Shown: piece after piece, positions 42,623 to 49,871 of the stretch
Numbering within the stretch: the stretch's first letter is position 1
Layout of the letters: every line of letters begins with the position of its first letter
NCBI GenBank assembly: GCA_024763185.1
Contig: JANTFY010000001.1
Span: forward strand, 1 to 55,702
From: Gammaproteobacteria bacterium
GTDB taxonomy: Bacteria; Pseudomonadota; Gammaproteobacteria; GCA-001735895
DNA length: 55,702 nucleotides
Direction of reading: 5' to 3'
Notes under the pieces: model-generated
Database searches by the model: none
Seen by the model: only the letters and a program-made list of their open reading frames with translations
Told to the model about the DNA's origin: nothing
Translations under genes and position numbers: made by a program

Positions 42623-43795
42623 TTAGCCGTTCAAGATAGTCTGCTGGGTATATGTTCTCGCCTTGCGGTCATCCTGCAGAATTTCCTGCAGGTTATCGGT
42701 TTGACGGGATTGTACATGATTCATGGTATTTTCTATTAATTCTGCAATTTGGGTAAAGGCAATATCTCGCTGTAAAAACGCCTGCACGGCAATTTCATTG
42801 GCCGCATTCAGAATGGCCATGCTGGTACCACCCTGTTCAACGGCCTGCCTCGCCAGACGCAGGCAGGGAAAGCGGTTTTCATCAGCCTGTTCAAAATTTA
42901 ATTGACTGACCTGAACCAGATCCAATGGTTCCACCCCGCTGACAATACGATCAGGCCAACCTAATGCATTGGCGATGGGAGTACGCATATCCGGTAGCCC
43001 CATTTGTGCCAGCACCGAACCATCGCTGTAAGCCACCATGGAATGGATAATACTCTGTGGATGTAACACGATGTCCACATCATAGTGAGGCACATCAAAT
43101 AACCAGCAGGCCTCTATCAGCTCCAGTCCCTTGTTCATCATGGTCGCTGAATCGACCGATATTTTCGGCCCCATGCTCCAATTGGGATGCGCGATGGCCT
43201 GCTCCGGAGTAATAGACGAAAACTGTTCCAGCGGGGTTTCCCGAAAGGGCCCGCCGGAACCGGTTAACAGAATTTTTGTCACGCCATTTTGTTTCAGGCC
43301 CGATGGATAATTGCCCGGCAGGCATTGGAAAATGGCGTTGTGCTCGCTGTCTATGGGTAACAGTTCGGCATTAAATTTACTCACCTCGTGCATGAATAAA
43401 TGGCCGGCCATGACCAGTGCCTCTTTATTGGCCAGCAATACGCGTTTGCCGGCACGCACCGCGGACAATGTCGGCATCAGGCCCACGGCCCCGACTATGG
43501 CGGCCATGACAACATCAACCTCCGCGGCAGCGGATACTTCGCCAAGCGCCTGCTCACCGCCAAGCACCTGTAGGTGAGGAAGATCCGTTAATTGTGCCTG
43601 TAACAGGGAGGCACTTTCAGCATCAGCCATAACCGCCACCTGCGGACTATAGCGCCGGCAAATCTCTGCCATTTTGTCGACCTGGGTATTCGCCGTCACC
43701 GCATACAATTGATACTGATCTTGATGCCTGGACAACACATCCAGGGTACTTTGCCCGATCGATCCGGTTGCACCCAGTATACAGACTGCTTTCAC
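42623..43795 (-). CDS. dxr: 1-deoxy-D-xylulose 5-phosphate reductoisomerase
   Basis: Makes 2-C-methyl-D-erythritol 4-phosphate in the MEP isoprenoid pathway, using NADPH. The 390-aa protein has the Rossmann motif VCILGATGSIGQSTLDVL, GKRVLLANKEALVMAG, LLPIDSEHNAIFQCL and the catalytic-loop TGSGGPFR and HPNWSMGPKISVDSATMMNKGLE-type block. The start is a GTG at 43795, directly after the cdsA stop. Confidence 0.97.
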   Translation of the reverse strand: MKAVCILGATGSIGQSTLDVLSRHQDQYQLYAVTANTQVDKMAEICRRYSPQVAVMADAESASLLQAQLTDLPHLQVLGGEQALGEVSAAAEVDVVMAAIVGAVGLMPTLSAVRAGKRVLLANKEALVMAGHLFMHEVSKFNAELLPIDSEHNAIFQCLPGNYPSGLKQNGVTKILLTGSGGPFRETPLEQFSSITPEQAIAHPNWSMGPKISVDSATMMNKGLELIEACWLFDVPHYDVDIVLHPQSIIHSMVAYSDGSVLAQMGLPDMRTPIANALGWPDRIVSGVEPLDLVQVSQLNFEQADENRFPCLRLARQAVEQGGTSMAILNAANEIAVQAFLQRDIAFTQIAELIENTMNHVQSRQTDNLQEILQDDRKARTYTQQTILNG

Positions 43796-44617
43796 TTAAA
43801 CGGCCCCCAGTATAAACAGTCCACTAAGATAAACCGGTGTTGCCGCGATCACCGAATCAATGCGATCCAGTACTCCGCCGTGCCCCGGTAATATGCGACC
43901 ACTGTCCTTCAATCCGGCTTCACGTTTAAGGATGCTTTCGTACAGATCGCCCACCACCGAGAATGCGGCGGTAACCAGACCGAGCATTAAAAATGGCAGA
44001 TACGGCAGTCCCCAGCCTTCGCTCAGGTAATAGACCAGGGTTATCCAAAATGCATTTAAAATCAGGCCGCCGAGTACCCCTTCCCATGTTTTTCCTGGGC
44101 TGATGCCCGGGGCCAGTTTGTTTTTACCAAACGATTTTCCGGAAAAATAAGCACCGATGTCAGCCACCCACACCAGGGTCAACAGGTACATCAATATCCA
44201 ACTGCCCTGCTCAAAATGCTGGTGAATAAAAACCAGACCCTGTACACAGATCCAGATCAGTAGTGCAGAAAATAAAAAACTGAACAATCGGCGCGAATAG
44301 GTCCACTGCCCGGAAAATCGATAACCCAGCATAAACAGTAATATCAAGAGCCACATCACCAGGCCAGTATAACTGTGATAATAAATTTCAGGAATATCCA
44401 GGCCAGGTTGAACAATAAAAAACAAAACCACCATGGCCAGTCCCAGTATCCACTGGGCGGACTTTTGCCGGCTTAGCGTCATGTTCACCAGCTCGATTGT
44501 TGCCGCCAACAGAATCAATGCAAACAACACTGAAACATACAGGCTGTCGAGAAAAAAAATGGTGCCAACCACGACCAGCGCAAGGATAAGGGCGGTGAAG
44601 ATTCTTTGTTTTAACAC
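43796..44617 (-). CDS. cdsA: Phosphatidate cytidylyltransferase CdsA
   Basis: Makes CDP-diacylglycerol from phosphatidate and CTP for phospholipid synthesis. It has eight hydrophobic segments and the signature RILPGHGGVLDRIDSVIAATP near the C-terminus, plus GISPGKTWEGVLGG. The frame is open up to 44656 inside uppS, but GTG at 44617 yields MLKQRIFTALILA, the family N-terminus. It starts just 4 bp after the uppS stop, and the 273-aa length is normal. It precedes dxr directly. Confidence 0.93.
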   Translation of the reverse strand: MLKQRIFTALILALVVVGTIFFLDSLYVSVLFALILLAATIELVNMTLSRQKSAQWILGLAMVVLFFIVQPGLDIPEIYYHSYTGLVMWLLILLFMLGYRFSGQWTYSRRLFSFLFSALLIWICVQGLVFIHQHFEQGSWILMYLLTLVWVADIGAYFSGKSFGKNKLAPGISPGKTWEGVLGGLILNAFWITLVYYLSEGWGLPYLPFLMLGLVTAAFSVVGDLYESILKREAGLKDSGRILPGHGGVLDRIDSVIAATPVYLSGLFILGAV

Positions 44618-44621
44618 GATA

Positions 44622-45365
44622 TTAGCCCGCCCCGACCTGCTCGGCCGTTTTTCCAAAACGACGCTGACGGCTTGTATAGTTGTCCAACGATTGCTGCATC
44701 ACCAACTCGGAAAAATCAGGCCATAGCGTATCGGTGAAAAACAATTCGGTATAGGCCAACTGCCACAGTAGAAAATTACTGATACGTTGTTCACCACCGG
44801 TACGGATAAACAGATCCGGGTCAGGGGTACCCGCCAGGCTCAAGTGTGCAGCCAGATCCTGCTCGGAAATGGTCTCGGGATCCAGGCTGTTGTTTTTAAC
44901 TTTCGATGCCAGCTGTTTTGCTGCCTGCAGAATATCCCACTGCCCTCCATAGTTGGCTGCGATATTCAACGTCATCACATTATTATCAGCGGTTTGTGAT
45001 TCCGATTTTTCAATCTGCTTGACCAGCTTGTTGCTAAAAGCCGCGCGATTACCAATAAAACGGATGCGGATACCATTCTTGATGAGTTCCCCGGTATTTT
45101 TTTCCAGTGAAGTGACAAACAGCGACATCAGTGTGGAGACCTCTTCGCTGGGACGATTCCAGTTTTCACTGCTGAAAGCAAACAGGGTCAGGTGGCTGAC
45201 ACCAGCCCTGGCATAAAAAGCGATGGCCTTGCGCGTAGCTTCGACCCCTTTTTTATGGCCATAGGTGCGCGGCATCTTTCTTTGCTGGGCCCAGCGTCCG
45301 TTACCATCCATAATAATGGCAACGTGTTTGGGAATAACAGAAGTAGCTTCAGTAGAGCTCGGCAT
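44622..45365 (-). CDS. uppS: Undecaprenyl diphosphate synthase (cis-prenyltransferase)
   Basis: Extends farnesyl diphosphate with isopentenyl diphosphate to C55 carrier lipid for cell wall synthesis. The 247-aa protein has the active-site VAIIMDGNGRWAQQRKMPRTYGH, FAFSSENWNRP, LNIAANYGGQWDI and DLFIRTGGEQRISNFLLWQLAYTE. Its start is ATG at 45365; 36 bp separate it from frr. Confidence 0.98.
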   Translation of the reverse strand: MPSSTEATSVIPKHVAIIMDGNGRWAQQRKMPRTYGHKKGVEATRKAIAFYARAGVSHLTLFAFSSENWNRPSEEVSTLMSLFVTSLEKNTGELIKNGIRIRFIGNRAAFSNKLVKQIEKSESQTADNNVMTLNIAANYGGQWDILQAAKQLASKVKNNSLDPETISEQDLAAHLSLAGTPDPDLFIRTGGEQRISNFLLWQLAYTELFFTDTLWPDFSELVMQQSLDNYTSRQRRFGKTAEQVGAG

Positions 45366-45401
45366 GAAACGCGGCGGTGTAACAGTATTAAGCGACTGTT
45401 A

Positions 45402-45959
45402 TCAGATTTCCATCAGCTCTTTTTCTTTTTCCTGCAGCAACTCTTCCAGTTTGGCAATGGATTGATCCGTCACCTTTTGCACCAGTTCCTGGCCTTTACG
45501 CTCCTCGTCCTCGGAAATTTCCTTTTCCTTTTGATAGCTTTTCAAATCACTGTTGGCATCACGACGGATATTCCTGACCGCAACGCGGGCATTCTCCGTC
45601 AGCTCCTTGACCACTTTTACCAGATCACGTCGACGCTCTTCGGTCAGCGCGGGCATGGGTACGCGGATCACGGTACCGGCGGAAGACGGGTTCAGGCCCA
45701 GGTCCGAAGTCATGATGGCTTTTTCAATGGCCGGGGTCATGGAGCTGTCGAAAGCGGTGACCGCCAGGGTTCTGGCATCTTCAGCGGTAATATTGGCCGC
45801 CTGATTGATCGGTACCTCGCTACCGTAATAATCAACGGTGACATGATCCAGCAAACTGGCATGTGCCCGACCGGTACGTATTTTTAACAATTCGGTTTTA
45901 TAGGCTTCAATACTTTTATTCATACGGGCCAAGGCATCCTTCTGGATATCTTCTATCAT
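45402..45959 (-). CDS. frr: Ribosome recycling factor
   Basis: Splits post-termination ribosomes with EF-G. At 185 aa it has normal length and shows the family N-terminus (ALARMNKSIEAYKTELLKIRTGRAHASLLDHV), VDYYGSEVPINQAANI and RVPMPALTEERRRDLVKVVKE. The long plus-strand frame opposite (231 codons) is a shadow of this gene. 11 bp after pyrH. Confidence 0.98.
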   Translation of the reverse strand: MIEDIQKDALARMNKSIEAYKTELLKIRTGRAHASLLDHVTVDYYGSEVPINQAANITAEDARTLAVTAFDSSMTPAIEKAIMTSDLGLNPSSAGTVIRVPMPALTEERRRDLVKVVKELTENARVAVRNIRRDANSDLKSYQKEKEISEDEERKGQELVQKVTDQSIAKLEELLQEKEKELMEI

Positions 45960-45970
45960 TTTTTATTCCT

Positions 45971-46687
45971 CTAATTGGTTACTCGGGTTCCAAGATTTTC
46001 ACCCCTGGCCAAAGCCAGTAGCGCACCGGTTTCACTGATATTACAGACCGCCATGTCCAGGTTATTTTCATGACACATGACCATTGCGGTAATATCCATG
46101 ACACCCAGCCTCTGGTCTATCGCCTGTTGATAGGAAAGTTGATCATAACGCGTTGCGTTTGGATTCTTAACCGGATCATCATCATAAATACCATCAACCT
46201 TGGTCGCCTTGATCATCAGGTCAGCCTGGATTTCTATGGCCCTGAGACTGGCCCCGGTATCGGTGGTAAAGTAAGGGTTGCCGGTACCTGCTGCAAATAT
46301 CACGATTTCACCCTGCGAGATACGATCACGCGCGTCTCGCTGGGTATAGTTTTCACAAACCTGCGGCATCGACAGTCCCGACATAACGCTGCATTTTAAG
46401 CCCTGTTTGTGCAAGCCGTCTTTCATGGCAATGGCATTCATCACCGTGGCCAACATACCCATGTGATCACCGGCTACACGGTCCAGACCGGCAGCAGCCA
46501 GACCCGCGCCACGGAAGATATTCCCCCCGCCGATGACCAGGCCAATCTCCACACCGGCCTGTTGCAGGTTTTGCAACTCAAGCGCAAGATTCCTGATCAT
46601 GCCAGGGTCAATACCAAAATCATATTGTCCCATCAGGGCTTCACCACTGAGTTTGACGAGCAGGCGTTTGTATTTAAGATCAGTCAT
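45971..46687 (-). CDS. pyrH: UMP kinase
   Basis: Phosphorylates UMP to UDP in pyrimidine nucleotide synthesis; usually GTP-activated and UTP-inhibited. The 238-aa protein has KRLLVKLSGEALMG, IGLVIGGGNIFRG, DHMGMLATVMNAIAMKDG, FAAGTGNPYFTTDTGASLRA and TKVDGIYDDDPVKNPNA. ATG at 46687. A terminator and a 209-bp gap separate it from tsf, so it probably has its own promoter. Confidence 0.98.
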   Translation of the reverse strand: MTDLKYKRLLVKLSGEALMGQYDFGIDPGMIRNLALELQNLQQAGVEIGLVIGGGNIFRGAGLAAAGLDRVAGDHMGMLATVMNAIAMKDGLHKQGLKCSVMSGLSMPQVCENYTQRDARDRISQGEIVIFAAGTGNPYFTTDTGASLRAIEIQADLMIKATKVDGIYDDDPVKNPNATRYDQLSYQQAIDQRLGVMDITAMVMCHENNLDMAVCNISETGALLALARGENLGTRVTN

Positions 46688-46858
46688 ATTTCTTCATCGG
46701 GTTAAAACATTCACCACTGACACCCGCATAGATGTTGGTAGTCAGGGCAATACAAAAACGATTGCCAACATTTCAGAGAACACGAAGAACTAATTGAGCC
46801 TGACTATAAACAATACTTTTTTTAGCTTCGTGTACTTCGGGATTAACTCTATCAATTT

Positions 46859-46886
46859 AAAAAAGGCCGCAGATGCGGCCTTTTTT
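46859..46886 (-). terminator. Rho-independent terminator after tsf
   Basis: GGCCGCA (46865-46871) and TGCGGCC (46874-46880) form a stem with a 2-nt centre flanked by six A and six T, so it can act on both strands. It lies 11 bp beyond the tsf stop and should end the rpsB-tsf mRNA before pyrH. Confidence 0.9.
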
Positions 46887-46896
46887 GTTAGCAGTG

Positions 46897-47769
46897 TTAG
46901 CCTTTTACCTGGGCCATGACTTCTGCAGCGAAGTCTTCCTGTTTCTTTTCAATGCCTTCACCCACTTCAAAACGGACGAAGCGGTTAACCTTGGCATTGG
47001 CCCCGGTGAGCAGTTTGCCGACCGTTTGATCAGGGTCCTTTACAAAGGGCTGGCCGAGCAGTGTTATTTCAGCCAGGAATTTCTTCAGGCGACCCTGAAT
47101 CATTTTTTCAATAATTTCAGCCGGCTTGCCACTGGACTCGGCCTGGGCAATCAGAATGGCTTTTTCTTTTTCAACCGTTTCAGCCGGCACCTCGGATTCA
47201 TCAACATGCTGGGGATTGACGGCAGCCACGTGCATGGCAATATCACGCGCCATATCGGTATCGGCACTGGAATCGACAATCACTCCAATCCTGGCGCCGT
47301 GCTGGTAAGACACCATGGCATCATCCGAAGTCAGGATTTGGAAACGGCGAACCTTGATGTTTTCACCAATCTTGGAAACCAGAGCTTCACGTGCCTGCTC
47401 AACGGTCTGGCCGCCAGCAGTGGTCATGGACGACAGGGTTTCAACATCCACAGGTTCCTGATCGAATACCACATCCGTCACCGCATCGGCAAAGGCCTGA
47501 AAATTGTCATCTTTGGCAACAAAATCGGTTTCACTGTTAACTTCAACAATTACCGCTTTTTTACCATCATCTGACAGCTTGATCTTGATGGCACCGTCGG
47601 CCGCAACTCGACCGGCCTTTTTATCGGCCTTGGCGGCACCGGATTTACGCATTAATTCGGCGGCTGCTTCGATATCACCGTCACTTTCGACCAGCGCTTT
47701 CTTGCACTCCATCATGCCTGCGCCAGTTCTTTCACGCAGTTCTTTTACTAAGGATGCTGTTATAGCCAC
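46897..47769 (-). CDS. tsf: Elongation factor Ts
   Basis: Guanine-nucleotide exchange factor for EF-Tu. The 290-aa protein has the N-terminal UBA domain (LVKELRERTGAGMMECKKALVESDGDIEAAAELMR), VIVEVNSETDFVAKDDNF and the core and dimer domains ending FVRFEVGEGIEKKQEDFAAEV. The start is a GTG at 47769 with AGGAAT upstream. 35 bp after rpsB, before the terminator. Confidence 0.98.
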   Translation of the reverse strand: MAITASLVKELRERTGAGMMECKKALVESDGDIEAAAELMRKSGAAKADKKAGRVAADGAIKIKLSDDGKKAVIVEVNSETDFVAKDDNFQAFADAVTDVVFDQEPVDVETLSSMTTAGGQTVEQAREALVSKIGENIKVRRFQILTSDDAMVSYQHGARIGVIVDSSADTDMARDIAMHVAAVNPQHVDESEVPAETVEKEKAILIAQAESSGKPAEIIEKMIQGRLKKFLAEITLLGQPFVKDPDQTVGKLLTGANAKVNRFVRFEVGEGIEKKQEDFAAEVMAQVKG

Positions 47770-47804
47770 GTTGTATTCCTCATTTAATTCAATTCTAAAG
47801 ATTA

Positions 47805-48830
47805 TTACTCGGCTTCTTTTTTGGCTTCAGCCTTTTTGGTTGCGGCCTTTTTAGTAGCCGCTTTTTTAGTGGCTGCCTTTTTGGTTGCGGCTTTTTTGGT
47901 CGCTGCCTTTTTGGTTGCGGCTTTTTTGGTTGCTGCTTTCTTGGTTGCCGCTGCTTTATCCTCAGCCTCCTCAGCCGTCACCTCGGTCTTTTCTTCGGTT
48001 TCAACTGGCGCTTCCTGTGCAGTCTCGGATTTTGCTTTTGCAGTCACTGCTACTTTTTTGGGGGCGGCCTTGGCCTTGCCCGAATTTGCGACAACCGATC
48101 CATCTTCATCCAGCTCGATCAGTTCATCGTTTCCGGCGGCGACAACAATTGATGCCTTGCCATCGTTAATGGCTTCCGCCGCCAGGCGCGCATACAGATT
48201 GATGGCACGCATGGAATCATCATTACCCGGCACGATATATTCAATATCGTCGGGTGAATTGTTGGTATCAACAATACCGACCACCGGGATACCCAGCTTG
48301 CTGGCTTCCTGTACGGCAATCTTTTCGTAACCGACATCGATAACAAACAGGGCATCTGGCAGGCCACCCATGTCCTTGATACCGCCCAGGGTTTTATTCA
48401 GTTTTTCCTGTTCGCGTTGCAGGTTAAGGATTTCTTTCTTGTTTCTAACATCGTAGGAATTGTTTTCCGCCATCTCTTCCAGTTCTTTCAGGCGACGAAT
48501 CGACTGACGTACGGTACGGAAGTTGGTCAACATGCCGCCTAACCAGCGGTGATTTACGTAGGGCATATTGCAGCTTTCGGCAGCGGCCTTGACGGAATCG
48601 TGCGCGGCGCGTTTGGTGCCAACAAACAGGACCTTGCCTTTCTGAGAGGCGATTTTACCCAGGTAGCTGGTGGCCTCATTGAACATGGGTAGCGACTTTT
48701 CGAGATTGACGATGTGAATCTTGTTGCGTTCGCCGAAGATAAACGGCGCCATTTTAGGATTCCAGAAACGGGTTTGGTGACCGAAATGAACGCCCGCTTC
48801 CAACATTTCACGCATAGTGACGTTAGACAT
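47805..48830 (-). CDS. rpsB: 30S ribosomal protein S2 with a Lys/Ala-rich C-terminal extension
   Basis: Small-subunit protein needed for S1 binding. Residues 1-250 are normal S2: MREMLEAGVHFGHQTRFWNP, FGERNKIHIVNLEKSLP, VNHRWLGGMLTNFRTVRQSI, LPDALFVIDVGYEKIAVQEA and VGIVDTNNSPDDIEYIVPGNDD. Residues 251-341 form an added tail: a mixed-charge part (AKSETAQEAPVETEEK), eight exact AATKK repeats, then AEAKKEAE. The tail is about 91 residues, histone H1-like and almost surely unstructured. The repeat is also visible in DNA as 15-bp units at 47832-47951. Confidence 0.97.
   Translation of the reverse strand: MSNVTMREMLEAGVHFGHQTRFWNPKMAPFIFGERNKIHIVNLEKSLPMFNEATSYLGKIASQKGKVLFVGTKRAAHDSVKAAAESCNMPYVNHRWLGGMLTNFRTVRQSIRRLKELEEMAENNSYDVRNKKEILNLQREQEKLNKTLGGIKDMGGLPDALFVIDVGYEKIAVQEASKLGIPVVGIVDTNNSPDDIEYIVPGNDDSMRAINLYARLAAEAINDGKASIVVAAGNDELIELDEDGSVVANSGKAKAAPKKVAVTAKAKSETAQEAPVETEEKTEVTAEEAEDKAAATKKAATKKAATKKAATKKAATKKAATKKAATKKAATKKAEAKKEAE
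47832..47951 (-). repeat. Eight 15-bp tandem repeats coding AATKK in rpsB
   Basis: Eight consecutive 15-bp units of the form GCxGCxACxAAAAAx (coding strand) encode AATKK. Third-codon positions vary between units, so the protein repeat is held more tightly than the DNA. Confidence 0.9.
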
Positions 48831-48853
48831 AATAGTTTCTCCAGATGTCTTAT

Positions 48854-48893
48854 AAAGTGTAAGGTTGTATCATTAACAACTGCATTACACTTT
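48854..48893 (-). promoter_or_regulatory. rpsB leader hairpin, candidate S2 autoregulation site
   Basis: In the 5' leader of rpsB, AAAGTGTAA pairs with TTACACTTT (48893-48885 with 48862-48854) and GTTGT with ACAAC inside, giving a long, interrupted stem-loop. It ends 24 nt before the start codon, just upstream of the TGGAGAAAC ribosome binding site. In E. coli S2 represses its own mRNA through leader structure; whether this is the same site is inference. A second hairpin, TCACCC/GGGTGA, is at 48982-48997. Confidence 0.5.
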
Positions 48894-49023
48894 GGGTTAA
48901 ACCTCCACAAACCCCATTGTTAAGACCGGAACTCTGGTAAAATCCTGGCACCCGAAACAACGTGACGGAATGTGTGTGAATTTCACCCTTACGGGTGATT
49001 AAGTAGTATGCCTTCAATCAATG

Positions 49024-49053
49024 TTGCCGAAGGCGCGCGCTTTATACCATAAT
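49024..49053 (+). promoter_or_regulatory. Candidate map-glnD promoter, overlapping the rpsB promoter
   Basis: Plus-strand TTGCCG (49024-49029), 18-bp spacer, CATAAT (49048-49053). It overlaps the rpsB core promoter on the other strand, so the two RNA polymerases could not bind together. Confidence 0.4.
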
Positions 49054-49069
49054 CGCATCTTTACAACAA
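49041..49069 (-). promoter_or_regulatory. rpsB promoter with a GC-rich discriminator
   Basis: Minus-strand TTGTTG (49069-49064), exact 17-bp spacer, TATAAA (49046-49041). The bases after the -10 are GCGCGCGCC, a GC-rich discriminator typical of ppGpp-inhibited stable RNA and ribosomal protein promoters. +1 is near 49034, giving a leader of about 200 nt. Confidence 0.7.
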
Positions 49070-49086
49070 TAACCGTTTGAAATTTT

Positions 49087-49854
49087 ATGGCCATAACGCT
49101 GAAAACAGCTGAAGAAATCGACAAAATGCGGGTGGCGGGACGCCTTGCCGCTGATGTACTGAAAATGATAGAGCCTCATGTGGTGCCGGGTGTCACAACC
49201 GATCGCCTGGATGAGATATGTCATGACTATATTGTCAATCAACAACAGGCCATACCGGCGCCGTTGAATTACCGGGGGTTTCCAAAATCCATCTGTACCT
49301 CGGTCAACCACCAGGTTTGCCACGGTATCCCTTCCAGCAAGGTACTGAAAAACGGCGACATCATCAATATCGACATCACCGTCATCAAGGATGGCTACCA
49401 CGGTGATACCAGCCGCATGTTCATGGTCGGCAAACCCAAGGTACAGGGGCAACGACTGTCGCAAGTCGCCTACGACTGCATGAAAATCGGTATTGAAATG
49501 ATTCGTCCGGGCATTCAACTCGGTGATATCGGTCACGCCATTCAAACCTATGCTGAAAAAAACCATTGCAGTATCGTGCGTGAATACTGCGGACATGGCA
49601 TTGGCAAGGTATTTCATGAAGATCCGCAGGTTTTGCACTACGGAAAACCCGCTACCGGAGTGGTTCTCGAACCCGGCATGACTTTTACCATCGAACCCAT
49701 GGTCAACCTGGGTAAAAGACAGGTCAAATTATTACCCGATGAATGGACGGTGGTAACCAAGGACCACAGCCTGTCCGCCCAGTGGGAACACACCAACCTG
49801 GTGACCGATGATGGATTTGAAGTACTGACCGAACACCCCGACTGGCCGCTATAA
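49087..49854 (+). CDS. map: Methionine aminopeptidase type I
   Basis: Removes N-terminal Met from new proteins. The 255-aa protein has the pita-bread fold. The five metal ligands are in DIINIDITVIKDGYHGDTSRMF (two Asp), GHGIGKVFHEDP (His), FTIEPMVN (Glu) and SAQWEHTNLV (Glu). ATG at 49087, 17 bp from glnD. Confidence 0.98.
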   Translation: MAITLKTAEEIDKMRVAGRLAADVLKMIEPHVVPGVTTDRLDEICHDYIVNQQQAIPAPLNYRGFPKSICTSVNHQVCHGIPSSKVLKNGDIINIDITVIKDGYHGDTSRMFMVGKPKVQGQRLSQVAYDCMKIGIEMIRPGIQLGDIGHAIQTYAEKNHCSIVREYCGHGIGKVFHEDPQVLHYGKPATGVVLEPGMTFTIEPMVNLGKRQVKLLPDEWTVVTKDHSLSAQWEHTNLVTDDGFEVLTEHPDWPL

Positions 49855-49871
49855 GTTTAGCGAATACAATC

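Noticed and set aside
45192..45887. 231-codon plus-strand frame
   Set aside because: Antisense shadow of uppS and frr, which are clearly real.
46873..47574. 233-codon plus-strand frame
   Set aside because: Antisense shadow of tsf.
47821..48330. 169-codon Ala/Val/Leu-rich plus-strand frame
   Set aside because: Antisense of the AATKK repeats in rpsB; the membrane-like look comes from the repeat.
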